Source of the DNA: Mucilaginibacter sp. JRF | GTDB taxonomy: Bacteria; Bacteroidota; Bacteroidia; Sphingobacteriales; Sphingobacteriaceae | Assembly (NCBI RefSeq): GCF_015223065.1 | Contig: NZ_JADFBY010000008.1 | Coordinates: forward strand, 140,134-204,133 | Direction of reading: 5' to 3' | DNA length: 64,000 bases | Part shown: piece by piece, positions 44,937 to 52,886 of the stretch | Layout of the letters: each line of letters begins with the position of its first letter | How positions within the stretch are numbered: position 1 is the first letter of the stretch | Translations under genes and position numbers: made by a program | Notes under the pieces: model-generated | Database searches by the model: none | The model's input: only the letters and a program-made list of their open reading frames with translations | Told to the model about the DNA's origin: nothing

Positions 44937-45470
44937 ATGGCTACTACAGTTTGGACATTAGATCCTACCCACTCAGAAGTGCAGTTTAAAGTTAAACACC
45001 TTGTAATTTCAACTGTAACAGGTTCATTCAAAAACTTTGAAGGTACCTTAACAACCGAAGGCGATGATATTGCTAACGGTACTGTTGAATTTTCATTAGA
45101 CGTTAACTCAATTGACACCAACCAGGAGCAACGCGATGGTCACCTTAAAAGCGCCGACTTTTTTGATGCCGAGCAATTCCCTACCATCACTTTCAAATCA
45201 ACCAGCTTAACAGCTAAAGGTGATGACGATTATGTAGCCGAAGGCGACCTGACCGTTAAAGGCATCACTAAACCGGTAACCCTGAATGTAGAGTTCGGTG
45301 GTTCGGCTGATGACTTTTATGGTAACACCAAAGCAGGTTTTGAAGTAACCGGCAAAATTAACCGTAAAGAATTCGGCTTAACCTGGGATGGCGTAACCGA
45401 AGCAGGTTCAATTGTTGTTGGCGAAGACATTAAACTGATAGCCAACGTACAGTTCGCGAAACAGAAATAA
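44937..45470 (+). CDS. YceI family lipid-binding lipocalin-like protein
   Basis: A 177-residue protein with the full YceI pattern: TTVWTLDPTHSEVQFKVKHLVISTVTGSFKNFEGT at the start, the RDGHLKSADFFDAEQFPTITFKST block and the FGLTWDGVTEAGSIVVGEDIKLIANVQF ending. The fold is an elongated beta barrel that binds isoprenoid lipids in studied members. No signal peptide is visible, so this copy should be cytoplasmic. Two copies of a palindromic motif lie in front of the promoter. A hairpin follows the gene. Confidence 0.95.
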   Translation: MATTVWTLDPTHSEVQFKVKHLVISTVTGSFKNFEGTLTTEGDDIANGTVEFSLDVNSIDTNQEQRDGHLKSADFFDAEQFPTITFKSTSLTAKGDDDYVAEGDLTVKGITKPVTLNVEFGGSADDFYGNTKAGFEVTGKINRKEFGLTWDGVTEAGSIVVGEDIKLIANVQFAKQK

Positions 45471-45497
45471 TTTTTTCCAGTTCGAGGGGCATACTAT

Positions 45498-45529
45498 GGG
45501 CCACTTTGCGTAAGCGGGTGGCCTTTTTT
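45498..45529 (+). terminator. Terminator after the yceI gene
   Basis: GGGCCAC pairs with GTGGCC (45498-45522) around an inner GCG/TAA loop, followed by six T. Confidence 0.75.
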
Positions 45530-45559
45530 GCTTTTAAAACCTTTTTAGCCATATATTTG
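45527..45559 (+). promoter_or_regulatory. Promoter of the tsaC-like gene
   Basis: TTTG (45527-45530), 21 bp and TATATTTG (45552-45559) match the -33/-7 pattern exactly; it starts in the T run of the preceding terminator and lies ten bases before ATG 45570. Confidence 0.7.
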
Positions 45560-45569
45560 CTTTATATAC

Positions 45570-46190
45570 ATGCTAATCAAAATATATCCCGAAAACCCTA
45601 ACGAAAAGGCCATTGAACAGGTGGTGCAGGTGCTGCGTAAAGGGGGCATCATTATTTACCCCACTGATACGGTTTATGGTTTGGGTTGCGATATTACCAA
45701 CCATAAGGCTATTGAGCGTATTGCCCGCCTGCGTAACATCAAGCCGGAGAAGGCTAACTTTTCTTTCATCTGCTATGATCTGAGCCATATATCCGATTAT
45801 ATAAAGCCAATTGATAACACCACCTTCAGGGTGTTAAAAAAGGCGTTGCCGGGGCCGTTCACCTTTATTTTTAATGCCAGCCACGCGGTGCCCAAGCTGC
45901 TAAGCTCCAACAAAAAAACGGTGGGTATACGTGTGCCTGATAACAGCATAGCCCGCGAGATAGTCCGTATGTTGGGGAACCCAATCCTATCAACCTCAAT
46001 TAAGGATGAAGATGAGATCATGGAATATTCAACAGACCCGGAACTGATCCATGAGAAATACGAGGACATGGTTGACCTGGTGATTGACGGCGGTTATGGC
46101 GGCAACCTCGCCTCTACCGTGGTTGATTGTACCTCCGGAGATTTTGAAGTGCTCCGCGAAGGTAAAGGCGATCTTGAACTTTATTTATGA
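45570..46190 (+). CDS. L-threonylcarbamoyladenylate synthase (TsaC/YwlC/Sua5 type)
   Basis: A 206-residue enzyme that makes threonylcarbamoyl-AMP, the precursor of t6A37 in ANN-decoding tRNAs. The family blocks are KGGIIIYPTDTVYGLGCDITNHKAIERI, RLRNIKPEKANFSFICYDLSHI, ALPGPFTFIFNASH, KKTVGIRVPDN and ILSTSIKDEDE (STSAN-like site changed to STSI in this branch). It lacks the extra Sua5 domain. A good promoter lies immediately upstream. The 3' end overlaps the end of trpA by six bases on the opposite strand. Confidence 0.93.
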   Translation: MLIKIYPENPNEKAIEQVVQVLRKGGIIIYPTDTVYGLGCDITNHKAIERIARLRNIKPEKANFSFICYDLSHISDYIKPIDNTTFRVLKKALPGPFTFIFNASHAVPKLLSSNKKTVGIRVPDNSIAREIVRMLGNPILSTSIKDEDEIMEYSTDPELIHEKYEDMVDLVIDGGYGGNLASTVVDCTSGDFEVLREGKGDLELYL

Positions 46191-46961
46191 TCTCGGGCGA
46201 ATGTTATTGATAAATTCCGGGATATTTTTCAGATAATCATCCATAGCCAAATGCTTTACAAACGCGCTACCCACAATAGCACCATTGGCGTACTCGCAGG
46301 CCTTGGTATATGATGCATTGTTTGATATACCAAAGCCGATGATGGTCGGGTTATTCAGCTCCATGCCCTTTATACGCTTGTAGTAATCCTCAATAGAAGT
46401 TGATACATTCAATGTACTGCCGGTAATTGATGATGATGACAATAGGTAGATAAAACTATTGCTTAACCCATCTATCTTGCGTATACGCTCCTCACTGGTA
46501 TTAGGTGTTACCAGGAATATATTGCTCAGGTTATTTTGCTTAAAAGTATCGGCATAAAGCTTTTCGTACTCATAAATAGGCAAATCAGGCACTATCACAC
46601 CATCCACTCCTACTTCGGCGGCTTTTTTACAGAAACGTTCAATACCGTATTGTACTATCGGGTTAATGTAGCCCATCAACAATACGGGGATATTTACCCT
46701 TTCGCGCAACTGCTGTAACTGCTCGAACAACACATTCAGCGTCATGCCGTTCTCCAGCGCCTTTTCTGAACTTTGCTGGATAGTAGGCCCATCTGCCACC
46801 GGGTCAGAATACGGGAAACCGATCTCCAGAAAATCGGCACCGGCCTGCTCCAATGCCTCGGCAATATCAAGCGTAGTGTTCAATTCAGGGTAACCCGCCG
46901 TGAAATAGATAGATAACAGGTTACTTTTTTTATTCGCGAAAAGATTTTGTAAACGGTTCAT
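46185..46961 (-). CDS. trpA: Tryptophan synthase alpha chain
   Basis: A 258-residue TIM-barrel subunit that splits indole-glycerol phosphate into indole and glyceraldehyde phosphate. The catalytic Glu lies in FLEIGFPYSDPVADGPTIQQSSEKAL (with the Asp following in DP), and the phosphate loop includes GFGISNN and NGAIVGSAFVKHL. The start is ATG 46961; the further nine residues of open frame up to 46988 lie in a hairpin repeat and have no family match. It is the last gene of the trp operon and overlaps the end of the tsaC-like gene. Confidence 0.96.
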   Translation of the reverse strand: MNRLQNLFANKKSNLLSIYFTAGYPELNTTLDIAEALEQAGADFLEIGFPYSDPVADGPTIQQSSEKALENGMTLNVLFEQLQQLRERVNIPVLLMGYINPIVQYGIERFCKKAAEVGVDGVIVPDLPIYEYEKLYADTFKQNNLSNIFLVTPNTSEERIRKIDGLSNSFIYLLSSSSITGSTLNVSTSIEDYYKRIKGMELNNPTIIGFGISNNASYTKACEYANGAIVGSAFVKHLAMDDYLKNIPEFINNIRPRS

Positions 46962-46966
46962 GTGTT

Positions 46967-47031
46967 TAGTCGATGGTCGATAGACCATAGTCCATAGCCA
47001 CTATTGACTATGGACCATGGACTATGGACTA
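46967..47031. repeat. Imperfect 31-bp inverted repeat filling the trpB-trpA spacer
   Basis: Arms 46967-46997 and 47001-47031 pair with a handful of mismatches around a three-base loop; each arm is itself built of repeats like CCATAGTCCATAG. It occupies nearly the whole gap between trpB and trpA, so it will be in the mRNA as a long hairpin. Confidence 0.8.
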
Positions 47032-47032
47032 A

Positions 47033-48214
47033 TTAATATCCAAAGTGCTTTATATAAGTATCAAGGTCTTTATCTCCACGGCCTGACAGGCAGATCACTA
47101 CGTTATCGCCGGGCTTAAATGCCATTTTTTCGAGATGAGCCAAAGCGTGGGCGCTTTCAATAGCCGGGATAATGCCTTCTAACTGACAAGCCAACAGTCC
47201 GGCGTTCAGTGCTTCATCATCGGTAGCGCTAACGTATTCGGCACGGTTAACCTTAAACAGATGCGCGTGCTGTGGGCCAATGCCCGGATAATCCAATCCT
47301 GCTGAAATGGAATACGGTTCAACTACCTGCCCATCCTCGGTTTGCATTAATATGGTTCGGGTACCATGCAATACACCCTCTTTGCCTAATGAAGTAGTAG
47401 CTGCGGAGTGGCCTGTTTCAACGCCTTTGCCGGCAGCTTCAACGGCTATCAGCTTTACCGATTCATCATCCAGAAAATTATAGAACATACCTATGGCATT
47501 GCTGCCACCGCCAACACAGGCCAGCACATATTGTGGTAATTCGCTGCCGGTTTGTTCAAGCAACTGCTTTTTGGCTTCAAATGATATGATCGACTGAAAC
47601 TTGGCTACCATTTCCGGGTATGGGTACGGCCCCACTGCCGAACCGATGATGTAGTGCGTGTCTTCCGGGTTGCCTATCCAGTCACGCAGGGCCTCGTTGG
47701 TGGCATCCTTAAGCGTTTTGCTGCCCGATGTTGCAGGCACTACCGTTGCTCCCAGCATCTTCATACGGGCAACGTTAGGTGCCTGGCGCGCCATATCGAT
47801 CTCGCCCATGTAAACCACGCACTCTAAGCCTTTTAGCGCACATACAGTAGCCGTAGCCACACCATGTTGACCGGCACCAGTTTCGGCTATGATGCGTTTT
47901 TTACCCAGGCGCTCTGCCAATAATATCTGCCCGATAGCATTGTTTATTTTGTGCGAGCCGGTATGATTCAGATCCTCACGTTTGAAGAAGATGTTGGCAC
48001 CATACTTTTCTGAATATCTTTTGGCATGGTACAGCGGCGAAGGGCGGCCAACATAATCTTTCAGCAATTGGTCGAATTCGGCTTTAAAGTCGTCATCATT
48101 CAACACCTTTAGATATTGCGCGCGCAAGGCCTCAATATTGGGGTACAGCATTTCGGGAATGTAGGCACCGCCAAAATCGCCGTAATAACCATGTTCATCA
48201 ACTCCGTATTTCAT
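47033..48214 (-). CDS. trpB: Tryptophan synthase beta chain
   Basis: A 393-residue PLP enzyme that joins indole and serine. The PLP lysine is in GSHKINNAIGQ, the catalytic Glu in AETGAGQHGVATATVCA, the phosphate loop in CVGGGSNAIGMFYNF, and the C-terminal block is CLSGRGDKDLDTY. It is of the standard TrpB1 type that pairs with TrpA. It follows trpF by four bases; the hairpin-forming repeat separates it from trpA. Confidence 0.97.
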   Translation of the reverse strand: MKYGVDEHGYYGDFGGAYIPEMLYPNIEALRAQYLKVLNDDDFKAEFDQLLKDYVGRPSPLYHAKRYSEKYGANIFFKREDLNHTGSHKINNAIGQILLAERLGKKRIIAETGAGQHGVATATVCALKGLECVVYMGEIDMARQAPNVARMKMLGATVVPATSGSKTLKDATNEALRDWIGNPEDTHYIIGSAVGPYPYPEMVAKFQSIISFEAKKQLLEQTGSELPQYVLACVGGGSNAIGMFYNFLDDESVKLIAVEAAGKGVETGHSAATTSLGKEGVLHGTRTILMQTEDGQVVEPYSISAGLDYPGIGPQHAHLFKVNRAEYVSATDDEALNAGLLACQLEGIIPAIESAHALAHLEKMAFKPGDNVVICLSGRGDKDLDTYIKHFGY

Positions 48215-48218
48215 CTGC

Positions 48219-48839
48219 TTAAAATTGCTTAATTATTTCAAAAGCCTGTTTCAGCTTGTTTATGTCTTTATTTCCCGGCGATAGTTCAAACCTGCTGTTC
48301 AGGTCAAGCCCGGCTAACTGCGGGTGTTGTACTTTTTTCACTTCTTCCAGATTCTCTAAACCGATACCTCCTGAAAGAAAAAATGGTACATTCAATGTAT
48401 ATTTTTTCAGCACCTCCCAGTCGAACGTTTTGCCAGAGCCGCCGTGCGCAGCCGTTTTGGTATCGAACAAAAATACATCAACCACATCTTCATAAGGTTT
48501 CAGCGTATCAAAGTCGAAATCAGCATCAACACCAAAAGCCTTTATTACCTGCACTTTGCCTTTAAACTGAGCGCAAAACTCCGGGGATTCGCTCCCATGT
48601 AATTGTATAGCACCAAAGTGATATTTATTGATCAACAAATTGATATTCTCGACGGTTTCGTTTACAAAAACACCTGTTTTAATAATGTTATCAGGTACAC
48701 TATTTAACGTTTCAAACTTAAGCGCATCAATATATCTCGGCGATTTATGGTAGCATATAAAACCCACGTAGTCAGGCTTCAATGCAGCAACTGCCTTTAT
48801 ATTATCGGGCTCCCTTAAACCGCAAACCTTAATTTTCAC
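48219..48839 (-). CDS. trpF: Phosphoribosylanthranilate isomerase
   Basis: A 206-residue TIM-barrel enzyme of tryptophan synthesis. Conserved parts are KIKVCGLREPDNIKAV with the catalytic Cys, VGFICYHKSPRYI, IQLHGSESPEFC, VDVFLFDTKTAAHGGSGKTFDW with the catalytic Asp, and FFLSGGIGLENLEEV. It starts with GTG 48839, three bases past the trpD stop codon, so translation is probably coupled. The trpC gene that often precedes trpF in this pathway is not present here. Confidence 0.95.
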   Translation of the reverse strand: MKIKVCGLREPDNIKAVAALKPDYVGFICYHKSPRYIDALKFETLNSVPDNIIKTGVFVNETVENINLLINKYHFGAIQLHGSESPEFCAQFKGKVQVIKAFGVDADFDFDTLKPYEDVVDVFLFDTKTAAHGGSGKTFDWEVLKKYTLNVPFFLSGGIGLENLEEVKKVQHPQLAGLDLNSRFELSPGNKDINKLKQAFEIIKQF

Positions 48840-48841
48840 GT

Positions 48842-49831
48842 TTAGTTTTCAATTAAGCGTTTAAAACTATTTAGCGCCTGCTTGCTTGCCAAAGCTTCCT
48901 CAGCTTCGTAATAACAATCGGCAAAGCTTTTTTCGGGTTCGATGGTACGGATAGCCAGCGCCGCATTACACAGCACCACATTATTTTGCGCCGATGTACC
49001 CTCGCCATTTAATACACGGCTGAATATACCCGCCGATTCGGCTACGGTGTGTCCTCCTGCTATTTCGGTGGCATTCAGTTTTTCAAAACCGAGGCTTTCA
49101 ATATTATTGATCTTTTCGCCATCGGCAGAGAATGTTTTAAAATCGCCGGTTAATGATACCTCATCATATCCATCCAACGCGTTTACAATGGTGTAATTAG
49201 CGTTTGATTGCTGATACAGGTAAGCGTACACCCTCGCTAACTCCAGGTTAAACACCCCTACCAACTGGTTTTTAGGCTTCGCCGGATTAACCAGCGGGCC
49301 CAGCATATTAAAGAATGTTTTTACTCCCAATTCGCGGCGGATAGGCGCAACGGTTTTCATGGCAGGGTGAAACAACGGAGCATGCAGAAAACAGATGTTG
49401 GCATCATTAATATTGCGTTTCAGCGTATCCATATTATTGGTGAACTGATAGCCCAGATATTCCATCACGTTTGATGAACCACAGCCCGACGATACACCAT
49501 AGTTGCCATGCTTGGCTACCTTATACCCCGCCCCTGCTACAACAAACGAGGCCAAGGTTGATATGTTGAAGGTATCCTTACCATCGCCGCCGGTGCCGCA
49601 TAGGTCTATCAGGGTATCGTGCTCAATATCAACCGGCAGGCAAAGCTCCAGCATAGCATCACGAAAGCCCTCTAACTCGCTTACGGTAATGCTGCGCATA
49701 CAATAGGCCGTCATAAAAGCCGCCATTTGCGATGTGTTGTACTTTCCCTGCGCAATATCAGTCAGTATTTCTTTAGACTGTTCGCGGGTAAACGTCTTGT
49801 GCTCAAATAAATGATTTAATATCTGTTTCAT
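48842..49831 (-). CDS. trpD: Anthranilate phosphoribosyltransferase
   Basis: A 329-residue enzyme that adds the ribose phosphate to anthranilate. The PRPP loop is DLCGTGGDGKDTFNIST, further blocks are AKHGNYGVSSGCGSSNVMEYLG, FLHAPLFHPAMKTVAPIRRELGVKTFFNMLGPLVNPA and DGYDEVSLTG. It is the first structural gene of this operon (trpD-F-B-A), with trpE, trpG and trpC located elsewhere. Only seven bases separate its ATG from the T run of the attenuator terminator. Confidence 0.96.
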   Translation of the reverse strand: MKQILNHLFEHKTFTREQSKEILTDIAQGKYNTSQMAAFMTAYCMRSITVSELEGFRDAMLELCLPVDIEHDTLIDLCGTGGDGKDTFNISTLASFVVAGAGYKVAKHGNYGVSSGCGSSNVMEYLGYQFTNNMDTLKRNINDANICFLHAPLFHPAMKTVAPIRRELGVKTFFNMLGPLVNPAKPKNQLVGVFNLELARVYAYLYQQSNANYTIVNALDGYDEVSLTGDFKTFSADGEKINNIESLGFEKLNATEIAGGHTVAESAGIFSRVLNGEGTSAQNNVVLCNAALAIRTIEPEKSFADCYYEAEEALASKQALNSFKRLIEN

Positions 49832-49837
49832 ACGCCA

Positions 49838-49866
49838 ATAAAAAAGGGTCGCCTTGTGGCAACCCT
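49838..49866 (-). terminator. trp operon attenuator terminator
   Basis: On the minus strand GGGTTGCC, loop ACAA and GGCGACCC form an eight-base-pair stem with one G-T pair, followed by six T, just before trpD. It lies 43 bases after the stop codon of the Trp-rich leader peptide. Confidence 0.85.
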
Positions 49867-49893
49867 CCTGAATATTATTAAAAAAACAAAAAC

Positions 49894-49903
49894 GGAATTG
49901 CCC
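49894..49903 (-). promoter_or_regulatory. Possible antiterminator strand of the trp attenuator
   Basis: The minus-strand sequence GGGCAATTCC contains GGCAA, complementary to TTGCC in the first arm of the terminator (49858-49862). A ribosome stalled at the Trp codons would leave it free, one at the leader stop would cover it. Confidence 0.5.
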
Positions 49904-49908
49904 TACGA

Positions 49909-49956
49909 TTACTCGTTAAGCCACCACCAGTTATTGTTTAATGCCGTCGTTTTCAT
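49909..49956 (-). CDS. trpL: trp operon leader peptide with three tandem Trp codons
   Basis: A 15-residue frame, MKTTALNNNWWWLNE, with ATG at 49956 and TAA at 49909. Three consecutive TGG codons in so short a peptide, placed directly before an intrinsic terminator and the trpD gene, are the signature of ribosome-mediated attenuation: at low charged tRNA-Trp the ribosome stalls and an alternative hairpin prevents termination. The ATG lies eight bases after a CATATTTG promoter element, so the mRNA leader is very short. This gene is too small for usual ORF calling. Confidence 0.88.
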   Translation of the reverse strand: MKTTALNNNWWWLNE

Positions 49957-49963
49957 TGTGGCA

Positions 49964-49993
49964 CAAATATGTAAATATTTTTTTGAAATGCAA
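49964..49993 (-). promoter_or_regulatory. Putative promoter of the trp operon
   Basis: On the minus strand TTG (49991-49993), a 19-bp spacer and CATATTTG (49964-49971) match the Bacteroidota pattern with one change in the -7 element. The start of transcription would fall a few bases from the leader ATG. Confidence 0.55.
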
Positions 49994-50029
49994 TTTTTAT
50001 GAGAAATATCTGCTTAAACTGCATAACTG

Positions 50030-50866
50030 TTATTGTTCCATCTCGTACCGGGGCGCGTAAAGTGCTTTGCCAGGTGTACCCAGCGTTAGTTTTGGTGCTT
50101 CAAACAGATATTTTGATATGAATGCCAGCATGGCTCCGTAGTAATATTTAAAGTATGCCAGGGTATACTTCGGTACGGGCTTAATGTTGAAATTGATAAC
50201 GTATGTTTTGTGGAAGTAATAGTTTTTCAAGCCCTCCACCTTTAAACGGAATGACAGATCAACATCATAGCCAAACATGGCGAAACGTTCATCAAACAAA
50301 CCTACCTTATTTAATGCCGACCGGCGCAGCAACATGGCCGAACGGTTAAGTACATCAACCTCGGCAGTTTCAAATTCATCGGGCGCGGTATGGTTGATGG
50401 ATGCTATGCGCGATTTTGAGAAATAGCGAGAAAGCCCTGCCCACTTGATCAGCATGTTCCATTTACGGGTTAGGCCGTATTTTGATGAGCGTATAAAATG
50501 CCCTTGCGGCGTAACCATACGTATGCTGGTACCAGCGGCTTCGGTGTGGTTGTCCATAAAATCAACAACCTTTAAAAGTGTGTCTTTGCTCACTATTGTA
50601 TCAGGACTGACCAGAAAAACATACTCACCTGACGACACTTTTATGGCCTGATTGTATGCTTTAGCGATACCTTCATTCACATTATTTTCAATGACACGAA
50701 CGCCCGGAAATTTAGAGCGAAGCATTTCTACCGATTTATCCGCCGAAGCATTGTCAACCACAATCATCTCACAGTCAACACCATCACTGGCAGCTTCTAA
50801 AGAACTGATACATTGCCTGAGCCACATACATAAGTTGTGGTTAACTACGATAACGGATAACTTCAT
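50030..50866 (-). CDS. Glycosyltransferase family 2 protein
   Basis: A 278-residue glycosyltransferase of the GT-A fold. The nucleotide-binding start is LSVIVVNHNLCMWLRQCISSL, with EMIVVDNASADKSVEML and a sugar-nucleotide DxD-like SPDTIV, then the acceptor-region GLFDERFAMFGYDVDLSFRLKVEG. It resembles rhamnosyltransferase-type enzymes of polysaccharide synthesis. The C-terminus has a hydrophobic stretch but no clear membrane helix. It lies two bases after recR and before the trp operon; there are no other polysaccharide genes here, so its product is unknown. Confidence 0.9.
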   Translation of the reverse strand: MKLSVIVVNHNLCMWLRQCISSLEAASDGVDCEMIVVDNASADKSVEMLRSKFPGVRVIENNVNEGIAKAYNQAIKVSSGEYVFLVSPDTIVSKDTLLKVVDFMDNHTEAAGTSIRMVTPQGHFIRSSKYGLTRKWNMLIKWAGLSRYFSKSRIASINHTAPDEFETAEVDVLNRSAMLLRRSALNKVGLFDERFAMFGYDVDLSFRLKVEGLKNYYFHKTYVINFNIKPVPKYTLAYFKYYYGAMLAFISKYLFEAPKLTLGTPGKALYAPRYEMEQ

Positions 50867-50868
50867 AA

Positions 50869-51486
50869 CTACCTGCTTAATGAATTTTCGTAAGGGACGC
50901 GCGTAGCTATGGAACGGCCAAGCGTTATTTCATCCACATACTCTAATTCACCACCAAAAGCTATGCCACGGGCGATGGTTGAGATAGTTATATTAAAATG
51001 TTTTACACGTTTATTAAGATAGAAGATGGTGGTATCACCCTCCATGGTGGCGCTCAGGGCAAAAATGATCTCTTTTACCTCGCCTGTACTCAGGCGTTCA
51101 ACCAGGGTATCAACTTGCAGATCCGACGGGCCGATGCCATCCATGGGCGATATCAGTCCGCCTAAAACATGGTATACGCCGTTGTATTGATTGGTATTTT
51201 CAATGGCCATTACATCTCGGGTATCCTCAACTACGCAAACCAGGCTTTTGTCGCGCTTGTGCGATGCGCATATCTCGCATACATTGGTATCAGATATATT
51301 GTGGCAAACACGGCAAAACTGTATCTCGTTACGCAGTTTGCTAATGGCACGGCTGAATTTCTCTACCTCTGGCTTATCCTGGTTAAGCAGGTGCAATACC
51401 AAACGCAGCGCGGTTTTTTGCCCCACACCCGGTAGCTTTGCAAATTCTGCAACGGCATCCTCCAACAATTTCGAAGAAAAATTCAT
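50869..51486 (-). CDS. recR: Recombination mediator protein RecR
   Basis: A 205-residue protein with the helix-hairpin-helix (LPGVGQKTALRLVLHLL), a four-cysteine zinc finger (C58, C61, C70, C73) and a Toprim domain (SLVCVVEDTRDVMAIENT through YHVLGGLISPMDGIGPSDL), ending with GGELEYVDEITLGRSI. It helps load RecA at gaps with RecF and RecO. All motifs are intact. The gene is followed after two bases by the glycosyltransferase gene, so the two are co-transcribed although unrelated in function. Confidence 0.97.
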   Translation of the reverse strand: MNFSSKLLEDAVAEFAKLPGVGQKTALRLVLHLLNQDKPEVEKFSRAISKLRNEIQFCRVCHNISDTNVCEICASHKRDKSLVCVVEDTRDVMAIENTNQYNGVYHVLGGLISPMDGIGPSDLQVDTLVERLSTGEVKEIIFALSATMEGDTTIFYLNKRVKHFNITISTIARGIAFGGELEYVDEITLGRSIATRVPYENSLSR

Positions 51487-51547
51487 CCTGCAAAATTAGC
51501 TAATTAAATTCTACTTATTTAATGCCCCTGCATCAGGCATTCAGTGT

Positions 51548-52807
51548 TTATTCGGCAACGGCAACCTCAGCTGGCTTATCATGATGATGCACATTTTTAA
51601 AGCTGCGAACGGCCAGCCAAACACTCAATAACATTAATGCCGATGCAACATAATATGGTGCTCCGGGCAGGTGCATGGGCGCTTTTTCGGACGTAAAGTA
51701 TGAGAATATCTGTGTCATGAAAAGCGGGCCGAATATGGAGCTTAAACTCATTAAGCTGGTAAGCCCGCCTTGTAGTTCGCCTTGCTCATTGGCGGGTACT
51801 TCGCTCGTCATGATGCCTTGTAGTGCCGGTCCGGCGATACCGCCAAGCGCGTAAGGTATCATAAAGGCGAACATCATCCAGCTTTTATTGGCCAAACCGA
51901 ACAGCAGCATACCGATAGCGTATAGCAGCAGCCCGATCCATATACTTCGCTCCTGCCCTAATTTGGGTATGGTGATGCGGATCAGTCCACCCTGCACAAT
52001 GGCGATCATCAGGCCGATAAAGCCTAATGAATAACCGATCAAATCTTCGCTCCACTTGAATTTTTCGATAGTATAATACGTCCACACGCTTTGCACGGCA
52101 TGGCCTGCAAAGTATACAATGAAAAGGCACAGGGCTAAACCTATTACCGATGGATATTTTTTAAGCTGCATTAATGACCCCATCGGGTTGGCGCGCTTAA
52201 TATCAAACTCGCGGCGGTGTTCTTTATCTAATGATTCGGGTAATACAAAGTAACCGTACAATGCGTTCAGCAAGGCCAGGCCCGCTGCCGCGTAAAACGG
52301 ATATTGTGTATCAATTTTTCCTAATAAGCCTCCTAAAACCGGCCCGATGATAAAGCCTAAGCCGAAAGCTACGCCTATCATCCCGAAGTTTTGCGCGCGT
52401 TTTTCGGGAGGGCTAACATCAGCAATATAGGCGGATGCCGTGGTGAAACTCGCCCCTGTTACACCCGCTATTATACGACCTAAAAACAGCCAGCCTATGG
52501 TTGGGGCGAAAGCGCAAAACAAATAATCGATACCAAAGCCTAACAGCGAGATAAGCAGCACCGGCCTGCGACCATATTTATCGCTCAAGTTGCCTATAAA
52601 TGGCGAGAACAAAAACTGCATAATTGAATAAGCCACCAGCAGCCAGCCCGCATAGCCTGATGCCTGGCTTACATTGCCGTGTATAAGCTTCTCGATAAGT
52701 TTAGGGAACACCGGTATAACTATAGCCAAACCGATAACATCAACCAACAACGTTATAAAAATGAATATTAAACCACGCTGTTGCTTTTGCGTTTCAGATT
52801 TTTCCAT
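51548..52807 (-). CDS. MFS transporter, TetA/TCR-like
   Basis: A 419-residue major facilitator protein with about twelve hydrophobic helices. The loop 2-3 motif is GNLSDKYGRRPVLLISLLGFG, helix 4-5 has GAVTGASFTTASAYIADVSPPEKRAQNFGMIGVAFGLGFIIGPVLGG-like sequence as in tetracycline and other drug-efflux proteins. Drug specificity cannot be read from sequence, and such genes are often chromosomal housekeeping exporters. It is divergent from the thioredoxin-domain gene with an 80-bp region between. Confidence 0.92.
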   Translation of the reverse strand: MEKSETQKQQRGLIFIFITLLVDVIGLAIVIPVFPKLIEKLIHGNVSQASGYAGWLLVAYSIMQFLFSPFIGNLSDKYGRRPVLLISLLGFGIDYLFCAFAPTIGWLFLGRIIAGVTGASFTTASAYIADVSPPEKRAQNFGMIGVAFGLGFIIGPVLGGLLGKIDTQYPFYAAAGLALLNALYGYFVLPESLDKEHRREFDIKRANPMGSLMQLKKYPSVIGLALCLFIVYFAGHAVQSVWTYYTIEKFKWSEDLIGYSLGFIGLMIAIVQGGLIRITIPKLGQERSIWIGLLLYAIGMLLFGLANKSWMMFAFMIPYALGGIAGPALQGIMTSEVPANEQGELQGGLTSLMSLSSIFGPLFMTQIFSYFTSEKAPMHLPGAPYYVASALMLLSVWLAVRSFKNVHHHDKPAEVAVAE

Positions 52808-52886
52808 CGTGCAAAGTAAATGACTATAAATTAAATTTTTGGTTATTAATTATTTAATTTTTAATTTGACTAAAATTATAGTTATC

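Noticed and set aside
51548..52807. Tetracycline resistance determinant
   Set aside because: The MFS protein resembles the TetA group only in general motifs; drug specificity cannot be read and the context is housekeeping.
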